A DNA stretch of 64,000 bases from JAQVEB01 sp028698105. Its GTDB lineage: Bacteria; Bacteroidota; Bacteroidia; Bacteroidales; Dysgonomonadaceae. The DNA lies in contig CAXYYA010000011.1 in assembly GCA_964293155.1 (NCBI GenBank), positions 7,016-71,015 on the forward strand. The letters run 5' to 3'. The translations under genes and the position numbers were made by a program. Positions 7,967-16,872 of the stretch are shown one piece after another (positions within the stretch are counted from its first letter, which is position 1; each line of letters opens with the position of its first letter). Below the pieces are notes generated by a model that was not told where the DNA came from, made no database searches, and worked only from the letters and a program-made list of their open reading frames with translations.

Positions 7967-7978
7967 GTTTATCGAACT

Positions 7979-8230
7979 TTAGAGGATGAAACCGCAGACC
8001 ACAACGGCGAAGAGCGCAACACCTTCCACCAACGCGGCGGCAATGATCATGTTCATGCGAATATCGGAGGCCGATTCCGGTTGGCGGGCAATACCCTCCA
8101 TAGCCGACCCGCCGATTTTACCGATACCGATCCCGGCACCCACGGCAGCCAAACCGGCTCCAATTCCTGCGCCAAGCGTTCCCAATCCGGCGCTCGTGGC
8201 GGCTTGCAACAATACTGTAAGTAGCATCAT
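7979..8230 (-). CDS. atpE: F-type ATP synthase c subunit (rotor ring)
   Basis: An 83-residue proteolipid with two membrane helices joined by the polar loop ARQPE (48-52). The ion-binding carboxylate is Glu69 in ALVEGVALF. The positions that supply sodium ligands in Ilyobacter tartaricus (Gln32 and Ser66) are Ile and Gly here by my alignment, so the ring is inferred to carry protons. Two adjacent ATG codons are possible starts. It lies 15 bp after atpB and 12 bp before atpF. Confidence 0.95.
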   Translation of the reverse strand: MMLLTVLLQAATSAGLGTLGAGIGAGLAAVGAGIGIGKIGGSAMEGIARQPESASDIRMNMIIAAALVEGVALFAVVVCGFIL

Positions 8231-8245
8231 AATTTTTTTTGAAAT

Positions 8246-9349
8246 TTATTTGTTTAGTATATCTGTTTTTGTTTCTAATTTCTTTTCGTGCGGTTTCAGT
8301 CGCGAGAGGCCGATAAAAACGGCTGAAAGCAGCGTGAAAACGTATGCCTGAATGTAGGCCACCAGAAGTTCTACCAGGTCAATGAAAACCGTGAGCAGAA
8401 CGGAAACGAGCGTCATGGACGTATTCATCACAACACCCATGCTCACGGTCACGAAAACGAGGCTCGTCAATCCCAAAACGATGGCGTGTCCCGCCAGAAT
8501 ATTGGCAAAGAGACGGATCATCAGGGCAAACGGTTTGGTGAACACGCCCACAATCTCAATAACCGGCATAAGCGGAATGGGTACCTTGAGCCATGTGGGT
8601 ACATCGGGCCAAAAAATTTCACGGTAGTATTCTTTCGTTCCCGAAAATTGGACGATAAGAAAAGTGACGGTAGCCAAAACCAAGGTCACCGCGATGTTTC
8701 CCGTTACGTTTGCCCCGCCGGGAAACATCGGTATCAATCCCAACAGGTTGTTGATAAAAATAAAAAAGAAAACCGTAAGCAGATATGGCGCGTACTTTTC
8801 GTAACCCTCGCCAATGCTGGGTTTTATCACATCATCGTTAACGGAAACAATGAACATTTCCATAGCCCCAGTAAAACCTTTACGGGCTTTTATCGGGTTG
8901 CGTTTTAAAGATCGCGCCACACTCATTATCAGAAAGACAAGCAATGTGGAAGCCATGATGAGCGACAGAGCATTTTTCGTCAGCGATAAATCCAACGGGC
9001 GTATTTCGTGACCGGAACGGTCGGTTTCCACAATTTTGCCTTTGAATTTCCCTTCCTGCGGAATCTGAAACCCGTTGTATGTGCGCTGTCCGCCATGCAG
9101 GCGCGATGACATGAATACGTGCCAGCCGCTCTGCCTGCTGTGCAAGATCACCGGTAGCGGAATGGAAATATCGGTTTTGCCAAAACTGGTGATGCGCCAC
9201 TCATACGCATCGGCCAAATGCTCCAGAATAAGCTCTCTTATGTTCAACTCCTCCTGCGCAACGGCTTGTCCGTCACCGGCTGCCGAAGCATCATTGCATG
9301 CCATCAGCATTAAAATGAGCAATAACCAATATGAGCGGAATTTTTTCAT
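8246..9349 (-). CDS. atpB: F-type ATP synthase a subunit with N-terminal export signal
   Basis: A 367-residue a subunit, longer than the roughly 270 residues of E. coli. The extra part is an N-terminal hydrophobic signal (residues 5-18) and a soluble region of about 100 residues, then five to six membrane helices. The essential arginine that faces the c ring is in LMIRLFANILAGHA. The N-terminus ends in LMAC, a possible lipobox, followed by ASA-A, a possible signal peptidase I site, so the mature N-terminus may be processed and lie in the periplasm. Its start overlaps the preceding gene by four bases. Confidence 0.95.
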   Translation of the reverse strand: MKKFRSYWLLLILMLMACNDASAAGDGQAVAQEELNIRELILEHLADAYEWRITSFGKTDISIPLPVILHSRQSGWHVFMSSRLHGGQRTYNGFQIPQEGKFKGKIVETDRSGHEIRPLDLSLTKNALSLIMASTLLVFLIMSVARSLKRNPIKARKGFTGAMEMFIVSVNDDVIKPSIGEGYEKYAPYLLTVFFFIFINNLLGLIPMFPGGANVTGNIAVTLVLATVTFLIVQFSGTKEYYREIFWPDVPTWLKVPIPLMPVIEIVGVFTKPFALMIRLFANILAGHAIVLGLTSLVFVTVSMGVVMNTSMTLVSVLLTVFIDLVELLVAYIQAYVFTLLSAVFIGLSRLKPHEKKLETKTDILNK

Positions 9350-9780
9350 TTATGGGGAAGGCGCTTCCGGGGTGGTTTTTGTTGATCGCCTTTGTATTTC
9401 ATATACATTTCGAGCCGCATGTAAATGTAAGTTTCCAGCAGCAGGTACAGGAGATAAAAAACGATGAAAATAATAACGAAACTGCGGATATTTTCTTTGT
9501 CGAAAAACCAATAGATCATGATAGCCACCGCTCCGGCAAAGACTTTCGCCACACGAATGAGCATGTAAATATTTACGATCCTTTTTGGCTTGTCAACCGG
9601 AATACGCGACAGGAAAAAGATGAAAATAAGCCCCATGACGTAAAAAAACACCGGTACAACAAAATAATAATCTATCAGTATTTCGGGGAAAAACCGCTTC
9701 AGGATGAACCAGACGCCAAAGCCGGCAATAAACAACATTGCCGTGTGCAGAATAAGAAAATATTTAATGTACTTTTTCAT
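9346..9780 (-). CDS. Small membrane protein of the ATP synthase operon (AtpI-position)
   Basis: A 144-residue protein with about four hydrophobic helices (about 8-28, 40-60, 80-97, 102-122) and a basic C-terminal tail. It has no motif I can name. It lies between atpC and atpB, overlapping the former by 17 bp and the latter by an ATGA junction, so it is tightly coupled to both. In other bacteria AtpI-type proteins in this operon help assemble the c ring; a comparable role is an inference from position. Bacteroidales commonly have a hypothetical gene in this slot. Confidence 0.75.
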   Translation of the reverse strand: MKKYIKYFLILHTAMLFIAGFGVWFILKRFFPEILIDYYFVVPVFFYVMGLIFIFFLSRIPVDKPKRIVNIYMLIRVAKVFAGAVAIMIYWFFDKENIRSFVIIFIVFYLLYLLLETYIYMRLEMYMKYKGDQQKPPRKRLPHK

Positions 9781-10027
9781 CGTTGTTTTTTATCGCATCA
9801 ACGCAAACCGTGACCACGTTGTTGTTCATTTCCATAAAACCGTCCATGACGTCCAATTCGTGGATATGCCCTTCGGCCAGAAACTCCAGCCTGCCTTCGG
9901 TGAGCGAAGAGATAATGGGAGCATGATCCTCCAACACCTGAAACGAGCCCAAAGTTCCCGGCAGGGTAACCGATTCCACCTCGCCGCTGAACAAAATCTT
10001 TTCCGGTGTCAGTATTTCGAGTTTCAT
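9764..10027 (-). CDS. atpC: F-type ATP synthase epsilon subunit, short form
   Basis: An 87-residue epsilon subunit, against about 139 in E. coli. It holds the N-terminal beta-sandwich (LEILTPEKILFSGEVESVTL; then TLGSFQVLEDHAPIISSL) but stops where the C-terminal pair of helices would begin. In other bacteria those helices inhibit ATP hydrolysis, so that control is likely missing here. Short epsilon subunits are usual in this phylum. Its ATG overlaps the atpD stop codon by four bases. Confidence 0.94.
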   Translation of the reverse strand: MKLEILTPEKILFSGEVESVTLPGTLGSFQVLEDHAPIISSLTEGRLEFLAEGHIHELDVMDGFMEMNNNVVTVCVDAIKNNDEKVH

Positions 10028-11574
10028 TTTTCCGGTGTTTTTTCGCCTTCGGCGACGGGTGTCTGGACACTTTGCTGCAAAAGCTTCTCGCCCTTTTCGA
10101 TCGCCTGTTCAATGGTTCCCACACTCATAAATGCGGGTTCGGGATATTTGTCCATCTCGCCGTCGAGGATCATTTTAAACCCTTTTACCGTATCTTCGAT
10201 GGAGACCAACGCGCCGGGCCGTCCCGTGTATTGTTCGGCCATAAAGAACGGCTGAGAGAGAAACCGCTGCACCTTGCGTGCGCGGTTCACGGCAAGGCGG
10301 TCTTCGTCCGAAAGCTCTTCCATACCGAGGATGGAGATAATGTCCTGCAGCTCTTTGTAGCGTTGCAGAATTTGTTTCACGCGCATGGCAGTGTCGTAAT
10401 GCTCTTCGCCCACGATAAGCGGATCGAGGATGCGTGATGACGACTCCAGCGGATCCACGGCGGGGTAAATACCGAGCGAAGCTATTTTGCGGTCCAGCAC
10501 GGTAGATGCGTCGAGGTAGTTAAATGTGGTGGCCGGAGCCGGATCGGTAAGGTCGTCGGCAGGAACATACACTGCCTGCACGGAAGTTATCGAACCGTGC
10601 TTGGTTGAGGTGATGCGTTCCTGCAGCGCGCCCATTTCCGACGCCAGCGTTGGCTGGTAGCCAACGGCCGAAGGCATTCGCCCGAGCAGGGCGGAGACTT
10701 CCGAACCGGCTTGCACGAAACGGAAAATATTATCAATGAACAGCAAAATATCGCTGCCTTCGCCGCCGCGGTCGCGAAACGACTCGGCTACGCTAAGCCC
10801 CGTGAGGGCAACCGATGCGCGCGCGCCGGGAGGTTCGTTCATTTGCCCGAAAACCAGCGTGGCCTGCGATTTTTTCAGCTCTTCGTAATCTACTTTTGTT
10901 AAATCCCAATGGCCGGCTTCCATGCTTTTTTTAAATTCTTCACCGTATTTTATCACGCCGGATTCGATCATATCGCGCAGCAAATCGTTCCCTTCACGCG
11001 TGCGCTCGCCCACTCCGGCGAATACGGAATAGCCGTGATGTCCTTTGGCAATATTGTTAATCAACTCCATGATGATCACGGTTTTACCGACACCGGCTCC
11101 ACCGAATAAACCTATTTTACCGCCTTTAAGATACGGTTGCAACAAATCAATCACCTTTATTCCCGTGAAAAGGATGTCCTGCGAGGTGGTGAGGTCTTCA
11201 AATTTGGGCGCTTCGGCATGAATGGGATATTCGCCTTCGCGATCCAGCGGCGAAAGGCCGTCAATGGGATCACCGGTAACATTCATCAGGCGTCCTTTTA
11301 TTTGTTCCCCCACAGGCACGCTAATGGGTTGCCCCAGCACCTTCACTTCGAGCCCTCGCTGGAGGCCGTCGGTAGCGTTCATCGCAACGGTGCGAACGGT
11401 ATTTTCGCCGATGTGTTGCTGAATCTCCAACGTCACGGTATAACCATCGTTTCGGGTTACCGACAAGGCATCGTGGATAGCAGGAAATTTCTTCTCCTGC
11501 TCCTCCGTGAGTTCGAAATAAACGTCCACCACAGGGCCAATGATTTGCGAAATATGTCCTTTAAATTCTGCCAT
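10024..11574 (-). CDS. atpD: F-type ATP synthase beta subunit
   Basis: The catalytic beta subunit, 516 residues from the ATG at 11574; an upstream TTG at 11586 would add only four residues and is a poorer start. It opens with the beta barrel segment HISQIIGPVVDVYF. Walker A is GGAGVGKT (158-165), the catalytic glutamate lies in GERTREGND, and the DELSEED-type lever is present as EELSDEDR. It is the first gene of the minus-strand atp operon atpD-C-x-B-E-F-H. Its partner alpha is encoded 27 kb away at 38879-40468. Confidence 0.97.
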   Translation of the reverse strand: MAEFKGHISQIIGPVVDVYFELTEEQEKKFPAIHDALSVTRNDGYTVTLEIQQHIGENTVRTVAMNATDGLQRGLEVKVLGQPISVPVGEQIKGRLMNVTGDPIDGLSPLDREGEYPIHAEAPKFEDLTTSQDILFTGIKVIDLLQPYLKGGKIGLFGGAGVGKTVIIMELINNIAKGHHGYSVFAGVGERTREGNDLLRDMIESGVIKYGEEFKKSMEAGHWDLTKVDYEELKKSQATLVFGQMNEPPGARASVALTGLSVAESFRDRGGEGSDILLFIDNIFRFVQAGSEVSALLGRMPSAVGYQPTLASEMGALQERITSTKHGSITSVQAVYVPADDLTDPAPATTFNYLDASTVLDRKIASLGIYPAVDPLESSSRILDPLIVGEEHYDTAMRVKQILQRYKELQDIISILGMEELSDEDRLAVNRARKVQRFLSQPFFMAEQYTGRPGALVSIEDTVKGFKMILDGEMDKYPEPAFMSVGTIEQAIEKGEKLLQQSVQTPVAEGEKTPEK

Positions 11575-11612
11575 GAAAAAAACCAATCGTTGATTGATGC
11601 ATTATAGTTACA

Positions 11613-11620
11613 CAAACGTA
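11613..11620 (-). promoter_or_regulatory. Putative -7 box of the atp operon
   Basis: The minus strand reads TACGTTTG, fitting TAnnTTTG, 38 bp upstream of the atpD ATG. No clear -33 box stands at the right distance. The gap between the upstream methyltransferase gene and atpD is AT-rich and has no obvious terminator. Confidence 0.4.
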
Positions 11621-11650
11621 CCAAAAAATATTAGAAAATAAAAATTGAAT

Positions 11651-12331
11651 TCATGCATCCAGGACTTTTCGCTTCTTTAATAATTTGACCGACAAATAAT
11701 TCGTAAAAATAACAATAAAAATAATGATAAATGCAAAGTACGAAATTGCAGTTTTATGGTATAGAATTAACAAGATGCCGGTAAAATAAAGAAACATGGA
11801 GTTGTGCTCCTTGGAAACAACTTTTTGCCACTTGAATGTTTGATCCCGGTACGCTCCCTTTATACTGGACAGACGAGGGATAATCCTGTTCGTGTTTTTT
11901 TTATACGAAGTATATTCCTGCCCGAATTTATTGTACAAAAATGCTTCTTCGGCCAGAATAATCGCGATATACAGCCCGACAAACAACGGAAAGAAAACGA
12001 GGGTGAATATCAGCGAGTTGGCAAACAGCCCAAACCCGAGCAACAACAAAGCGTTGCCCAGATACATCGGGTTTCGGCACACATTGTAAATGCCTTCCGT
12101 TACCAGTTCACCCGCGTAAATGCGCCGATTTTTTCCGCCCCGTTCAATATACACCAACCCGATGGTTGTGATGCGAACAGCCATTCCGATAAAAATGATA
12201 ATTCCGCCAACGATGAAAGCGTAAGTCATATTTCCGAAAACGGGCCGGGACGGAACAAACAACATGGCGTAAAAAAACGGAAACAACATATTTCGGTAAT
12301 GGAACAGCCAATTTCCTAATTTTACTATCAT
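11651..12331 (-). CDS. Isoprenylcysteine carboxyl methyltransferase-like membrane protein (ICMT/PEMT superfamily)
   Basis: A 226-residue integral membrane protein with about five hydrophobic segments. It carries the two hallmark motifs of the ICMT/phospholipid methyltransferase superfamily: YNVCRNPMYLGNALLLLGFG (about 83-102), which binds S-adenosylmethionine, and EEAFLYNKFGQEYTSYKKNT (about 128-147). Bacterial members methylate lipids, quinones or unknown small molecules; the substrate here is unknown. It lies 7 bp after the CmoA-like gene, so the two are surely co-transcribed, which makes a shared carboxy-SAM or SAM chemistry worth testing. The last 60 residues add two more hydrophobic segments not typical of the short family members. 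Confidence 0.8.
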   Translation of the reverse strand: MIVKLGNWLFHYRNMLFPFFYAMLFVPSRPVFGNMTYAFIVGGIIIFIGMAVRITTIGLVYIERGGKNRRIYAGELVTEGIYNVCRNPMYLGNALLLLGFGLFANSLIFTLVFFPLFVGLYIAIILAEEAFLYNKFGQEYTSYKKNTNRIIPRLSSIKGAYRDQTFKWQKVVSKEHNSMFLYFTGILLILYHKTAISYFAFIIIFIVIFTNYLSVKLLKKRKVLDA

Positions 12332-12338
12332 GGCCGGC

Positions 12339-13064
12339 TCATTTAACGGCGATTATGCCTGCGAAGTTGTACCATTTGAAAAATACTTCGCCCGATTTGA
12401 ATCCAGCATCTTCGAGCATCTTCAGGTTTTCACTCACCTTGTAGGGAATCAGCACATTTTCGAGCGCTTCGCGCTTTTGGGCAATTTCCATTTCGTCGTA
12501 ATGGTTGCGGCGTTTAAAATCGTAATAATACTCGATCATCTGGCGATTAAACAACTCATTTTCGGCTAAAACTTTTTCAACGATGACAATGGCTCCCCCT
12601 TTGTTCATTTGCCTGTAAACAGATTGCAATAATCGCTCTCTGTTTACCGGACGAATAAATTGAAGCGTTAAACACAACACCACAACAGAAGCGTTTTTCA
12701 CTTCCAGCGATTTACTGATATCACTTACAATCAGTTCATAAGGGCGTTTGAATTTTGCATTTTCGATGTCCGATCTACAAATCCCGATCATCGAAGGAGA
12801 ATTATCTACTCCAACAAACTTCACTGCCGGACTAATTGTTTTGTTCAGCAGCAATAACGTTGTACCCGTGGAGCAACCCAAATCGTAGAGCGACGTATCC
12901 GGTTTGGCGTATTTTTGAGCCTGTTCCGAAATCATGCGTTGAAACTCCGCATAAAAAGGCACCGATCTCACCACCATATCGTCAAAGACATCGGCAACAT
13001 CTGCATCGAAGCTGAAATCGGTAGAGTTTTCTATTTTTTCTTTAAAAATTTGATCTGTTTTCAT
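12339..13064 (-). CDS. cmoA: CmoA-like carboxy-S-adenosylmethionine synthase
   Basis: A 241-residue Rossmann-fold protein that closely follows E. coli CmoA over its whole length: the start region VADVFDDMVVRSVPFY, SAM-binding YDLGCSTGTT (60-69), VDNSPSMIGICR, LTLQFIRP, and YYDFKRRNHYDEMEIAQKRE. Arg198 in QKRE aligns with Arg199 of E. coli CmoA, which binds the carboxyl group of carboxy-SAM and separates CmoA from ordinary methyltransferases. CmoA makes carboxy-SAM from SAM and prephenate; CmoB then uses it to finish cmo5U34 in tRNA. No cmoB is in this window. It overlaps the upstream membrane gene by 23 bp and is followed at 7 bp by the ICMT-like gene. Confidence 0.85.
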   Translation of the reverse strand: MKTDQIFKEKIENSTDFSFDADVADVFDDMVVRSVPFYAEFQRMISEQAQKYAKPDTSLYDLGCSTGTTLLLLNKTISPAVKFVGVDNSPSMIGICRSDIENAKFKRPYELIVSDISKSLEVKNASVVVLCLTLQFIRPVNRERLLQSVYRQMNKGGAIVIVEKVLAENELFNRQMIEYYYDFKRRNHYDEMEIAQKREALENVLIPYKVSENLKMLEDAGFKSGEVFFKWYNFAGIIAVK

Positions 13065-13686
13065 ATTGTTTCGTTTTTAGTTTTTTCTCAGTCCTATCTT
13101 GTGAATCTGAGGTTTGCAATAACTTATAGCTTTTCGAAATGTTGGTTATCAGAAGAATAACCAAAAAAATAATCGCAAAATAAACGATAAGTCCCGTAAA
13201 AATAAGTTCGAGGATAATGATCAAACCAATCAGCAAACCCGCTGCGGTGTATCGGTTTATTTCCTTGGGATAACGGTCGGTCACTTTATAGAACAACAAT
13301 CCCGTGACTATATCCCAACCACAAAGTGTAACCAATAAAAATCCGATTACGTAAGAGGTATCGCTTGTATAAATCATAAAACCTATGCCGACAATGACAA
13401 TCCCGATCCAATTCAACGTGCTCCCCAGAATAATGGTGCGCCATTTTCCGATGTTCCGCACTTTCTCTTCCACATAAACCACTGCCAGGCTAATAATTAA
13501 TCCAAGAATTACAATCAGCAAATACCAAGAGTGAACATATTTTCCAAAAATGAAACCACTCATGGCTAACACGCTCCCCAGAAGTTTTATAACCGAAGCT
13601 CGGTAGTGTTTTCCCGCTTGTTCGTCCGGAATTAATTTTGCCACGATCGTCTCTCTGAAACTCAGTCTTGTATCGTTGTCTTTCAT
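13042..13686 (-). CDS. Predicted multi-spanning membrane protein of unknown function
   Basis: I do not recognise this 214-residue protein. It has a polar N-terminus of about 30 residues, about six hydrophobic segments (about 32-48, 53-70, 85-103, 108-130, 145-163, 165-183), and a polar, basic C-terminal tail. It is the first gene of a unit with the CmoA-like gene (23-bp overlap) and the ICMT-like gene. The overlap shows translational coupling, so a membrane function tied to the methyl- or carboxymethyl-transfer enzymes is plausible but not shown. Confidence 0.7.
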   Translation of the reverse strand: MKDNDTRLSFRETIVAKLIPDEQAGKHYRASVIKLLGSVLAMSGFIFGKYVHSWYLLIVILGLIISLAVVYVEEKVRNIGKWRTIILGSTLNWIGIVIVGIGFMIYTSDTSYVIGFLLVTLCGWDIVTGLLFYKVTDRYPKEINRYTAAGLLIGLIIILELIFTGLIVYFAIIFLVILLITNISKSYKLLQTSDSQDRTEKKLKTKQYENRSNF

Positions 13687-13744
13687 TGTCGCGTCTTGTT
13701 TACGTAATGCATTTGTGCGTTGAGGAACTGTTTTGACTATCGTC

Positions 13745-16700
13745 CTATTTTACAGCGAATATGATCGTTTTCTTTGTTTTTGCCTGTTGTCTTTTCTCTT
13801 TTAGCCTGTCCACAATGTAATACATCATGGGAACAATAAATATTGTCAGTAACAAAGAGGATAGCAAACCACCGATAATTACCCAAGCCAGGCCGTTTTT
13901 CCATTCGCTTGCCGTTCCTCGCGCCAAGGCGATGGGTAACATACCGAAAACCATTACCAGCGTGGTCATTAATATGGGGCGCATACGCTCTTTTCCGGCC
14001 AGGATCAGCGCATCTTTGTAATGCATTCCGTTTGCTTTCTCGCGATTGGCGAAATCTACGATCAGGATGGCGTTTTTCGTCACCAGTCCCATCAGCATGA
14101 TCAAGCCGAGGAGCGCAAACAACGTGATGTTATTTGCCGACAGATTCAATGCCCAAAATGCCCCGATAACGGCCATAGGAATGGAGAACAACGCTACAAA
14201 CGGATAAACGAAGTTATCGTAGAGCGCCACCATAATCAGATAAATCAGGATAAACGCAACCAGCAACGCTGAGCCTACTGCTCCAAAACTTTCGTTTTGC
14301 GTTTTAATATCCGCTCCCCAGAAGAGTTGCATACCTTCGGGTAACGGATTTTCCTGCAAATAGGCGGTAACATCGCCCGATAACGATCCCGACGGCCTGC
14401 CGAACGACTCCGAGGTCAGTGTCACGGACGGTTGCCTGTTAAGCCTTTCGAGCAACGATGGCGCATTGCTCTGGTGAACATCGGCAAATTGCGACACCTT
14501 GAGCGGTATTCCCATGGCGTTTACAACGGTGATATTCTGCACATCTTCGAAATTTTTCCGGTTGAAATCGTCCAACCAAATCCGTATCGGATAATCGGTG
14601 CCGCTTTCGGTGAGCGTGGCGTCGTCATTACCTGTAAACGATGTTCTCAGGTTGGCGCCAACGTAAGCGGTGTTCAGTCCCAGCCGTTGCATCTTGTCCT
14701 TGTCGGGGGTAACGATGTATTCGGGATTGCCTTCCATCACCGAAAGTTGAACATTGTCTGCCCCGGGGATTGTTTGCACTACGGATTGCATGTTGGCAGC
14801 CGTTTTTTCGACCAGCGCATAATCTGCTCCGCTAAAAGTCATTTTTATGGGTGCACTTTTGGGCAACAATCCCAGGACAGACATAGAAACATTGACTCCT
14901 GCAAACTCATTTGCAAGCTCTTTACGAAGGAATTTCATAAAATCCTCCGTGCTTCTTTTCCGCTCTTTTTCGGGTTTCAACTGAATGGTAAGCTCGGTTT
15001 TATTGGCCTCACCCACGCCAAGGCTGCCCATACCCGTGGTTGGGCCGGCTACGTTGCTGAACAAGGTGGCTACTTCGGGCTGGCTTAAAATAAAATCTTC
15101 GATTTGCTGCGATTGAAAGTTGTTTTGCCGAACCGTGGTAAATTTATCGTATTCCAGATTTAATTTGAACTTTCCCTGATCGCCTGTAGCCATCATTTCG
15201 TTTCCGATGATCTGAAATTTCATCATCGCCACTACCGAAATCAACAGAACAACCACGATCCCGCTGAAAATAAGCTTGTGACCGAAAACCCAGTTCAACG
15301 CACCTTCGTACCATTGAATGAAATGATCAAGTTGTTTTTCGAACCACAACAGGAACCGGTTAAATGGATTGGTTGGTTTCATTTCTTCTTTCTTACCCAT
15401 TCGGGAGATCAGCCACGGCGTGAGCGTGAAACTCACCAAAAGACTTGTGAGCGTAGATGCGATAACAACTACGGAAAATTGTTTCAGCATATCCGCAACG
15501 AAAACCTGCAAAAAAAGTATCGGCAAGAAAACCACCACATCCACCAGGGTGATGGAGATTACCGAAAACCCGATTTCCTGTAACCCTTCCAATGCGGCTT
15601 CGCGACGTCCCTTCCCCATCTCGAGGTGGCGCTGAATGTTTTCTATCACCACAATGGCAGCATCAACCAGAATCCCGATAACGAGCGACATGGCCAGCAA
15701 CGTCATCAGGTTGAGCGTGTAATTTAACAGCCACATAACGCCGAATGCCGTTATCAGCGAAGCGGGCACGGCCACCAACACGATGAGGGCGTTGCGGTAA
15801 CTTTTCAGGAACAGCAACATAACCAGCGAAACGAGTATCACGGCAAGCGTTAAATCAACCAATACGGAGTCCACCGCCGCAATCGTATTATCGGTGCTGT
15901 CGTCGGCGATGACAAACTGCACGTTGTTTGCCTGTTCCTGTTTTTCGATGGAGGATAATTTATCCCTGATCAGCCTCGACACATCCACGGCGTTGGCATC
16001 GCCTTGTTTTTTAATCATCAACCCGATGCCTTGCTTTCTGTTGAACCGGCTAACGGAGCTAATTTCACGTATGCCATCGGCAACGGTGGCAACATCTTTT
16101 ACGTACACGGGACTTCCGGGCATGGGCATGGCTACCTGCACGTTTTCGATATCCTCTGTCGTGCGAAACTTGCCCGCAACACGCACGGAGTTATTCACTT
16201 TGTCGGTAGTTACCTTGCCGGCAGGCAAATCCATACCCGACCGGTTTATGGCTTCGGTTACCTGCATCAGCGACACCTTGTATAAATCGAGTTTCGCCTG
16301 ATCTACTTTCACCTGAATTTCGCGCGCCTGCCCGCCGATAACGGTAATCTCGGCAACACCTTTCAACTGCTGTATTTGCGGAAGGTAATTATCGGTCAGT
16401 TTTTGGTAAAACTCGGTTTCCGGCAAGTTGCTTGTCGCACTGATGGACATTATGGGCAAATCGTTGGGTGAAACTTTGCTCATAACCGGATCCTGTATAT
16501 CGCCGGGCAAATCGCGTTTGATGTTGTTGATATACTGTTGGGCATCCTGCATGGCTTTGTTCAAATCGGTTCCATATTTCAGATTGACGATGATTACCGA
16601 TACATTTGACATGGATTTTGTTTCGATATAATCAACTCCTTCGAGGTTGGAAAGGGCGTCTTCAATTTTCTTTGAAACCGAATTTTCCACTTCCGCCGGA

Positions 16701-16864
16701 TCGGCGCCTGGATATCCGGTGCGGATTACCACTACCGGCTGGTTGAAATCGGGGAGCAGTTCGTAACTCAGATTCGAAAACCCGATAATTCCCAATAACG
16801 CCAGTACGCTGAAAAGTACAATAATTAATGTCGGGCGTTGTATTGCTGTTTTTGTAATGCTCAT
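13745..16864 (-). CDS. RND efflux transporter permease (AcrB/HAE1-like)
   Basis: A 1039-residue inner-membrane RND pump with the duplicated layout: helix 1 (about 12-30), porter domain, helices 2-6 (about 335-540), second porter domain, helices 8-12 (from about 860). It would export drugs or lipophilic compounds using the proton gradient, with the adaptor and TolC-like channel encoded just upstream. The helix-4 motif reads GILVDAAIVVIENI: Asp401 matches Asp407 of AcrB, but the second Asp is Ala402. Helix 10 retains the lysine in GLVTKNAILIVDF. It is the last gene of the tetR-tolC-adaptor-RND operon, 8 bp after the adaptor gene. Confidence 0.95.
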   Translation of the reverse strand: MSITKTAIQRPTLIIVLFSVLALLGIIGFSNLSYELLPDFNQPVVVIRTGYPGADPAEVENSVSKKIEDALSNLEGVDYIETKSMSNVSVIIVNLKYGTDLNKAMQDAQQYINNIKRDLPGDIQDPVMSKVSPNDLPIMSISATSNLPETEFYQKLTDNYLPQIQQLKGVAEITVIGGQAREIQVKVDQAKLDLYKVSLMQVTEAINRSGMDLPAGKVTTDKVNNSVRVAGKFRTTEDIENVQVAMPMPGSPVYVKDVATVADGIREISSVSRFNRKQGIGLMIKKQGDANAVDVSRLIRDKLSSIEKQEQANNVQFVIADDSTDNTIAAVDSVLVDLTLAVILVSLVMLLFLKSYRNALIVLVAVPASLITAFGVMWLLNYTLNLMTLLAMSLVIGILVDAAIVVIENIQRHLEMGKGRREAALEGLQEIGFSVISITLVDVVVFLPILFLQVFVADMLKQFSVVVIASTLTSLLVSFTLTPWLISRMGKKEEMKPTNPFNRFLLWFEKQLDHFIQWYEGALNWVFGHKLIFSGIVVVLLISVVAMMKFQIIGNEMMATGDQGKFKLNLEYDKFTTVRQNNFQSQQIEDFILSQPEVATLFSNVAGPTTGMGSLGVGEANKTELTIQLKPEKERKRSTEDFMKFLRKELANEFAGVNVSMSVLGLLPKSAPIKMTFSGADYALVEKTAANMQSVVQTIPGADNVQLSVMEGNPEYIVTPDKDKMQRLGLNTAYVGANLRTSFTGNDDATLTESGTDYPIRIWLDDFNRKNFEDVQNITVVNAMGIPLKVSQFADVHQSNAPSLLERLNRQPSVTLTSESFGRPSGSLSGDVTAYLQENPLPEGMQLFWGADIKTQNESFGAVGSALLVAFILIYLIMVALYDNFVYPFVALFSIPMAVIGAFWALNLSANNITLFALLGLIMLMGLVTKNAILIVDFANREKANGMHYKDALILAGKERMRPILMTTLVMVFGMLPIALARGTASEWKNGLAWVIIGGLLSSLLLTIFIVPMMYYIVDRLKEKRQQAKTKKTIIFAVK

Positions 16865-16872
16865 AATCGTAA

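Noticed and set aside
7979..8230. Sodium-coupled ATP synthase c ring
   Set aside because: The positions of the sodium ligands Gln32 and Ser66 of the Ilyobacter protein are Ile and Gly here, so a proton ring is more likely.
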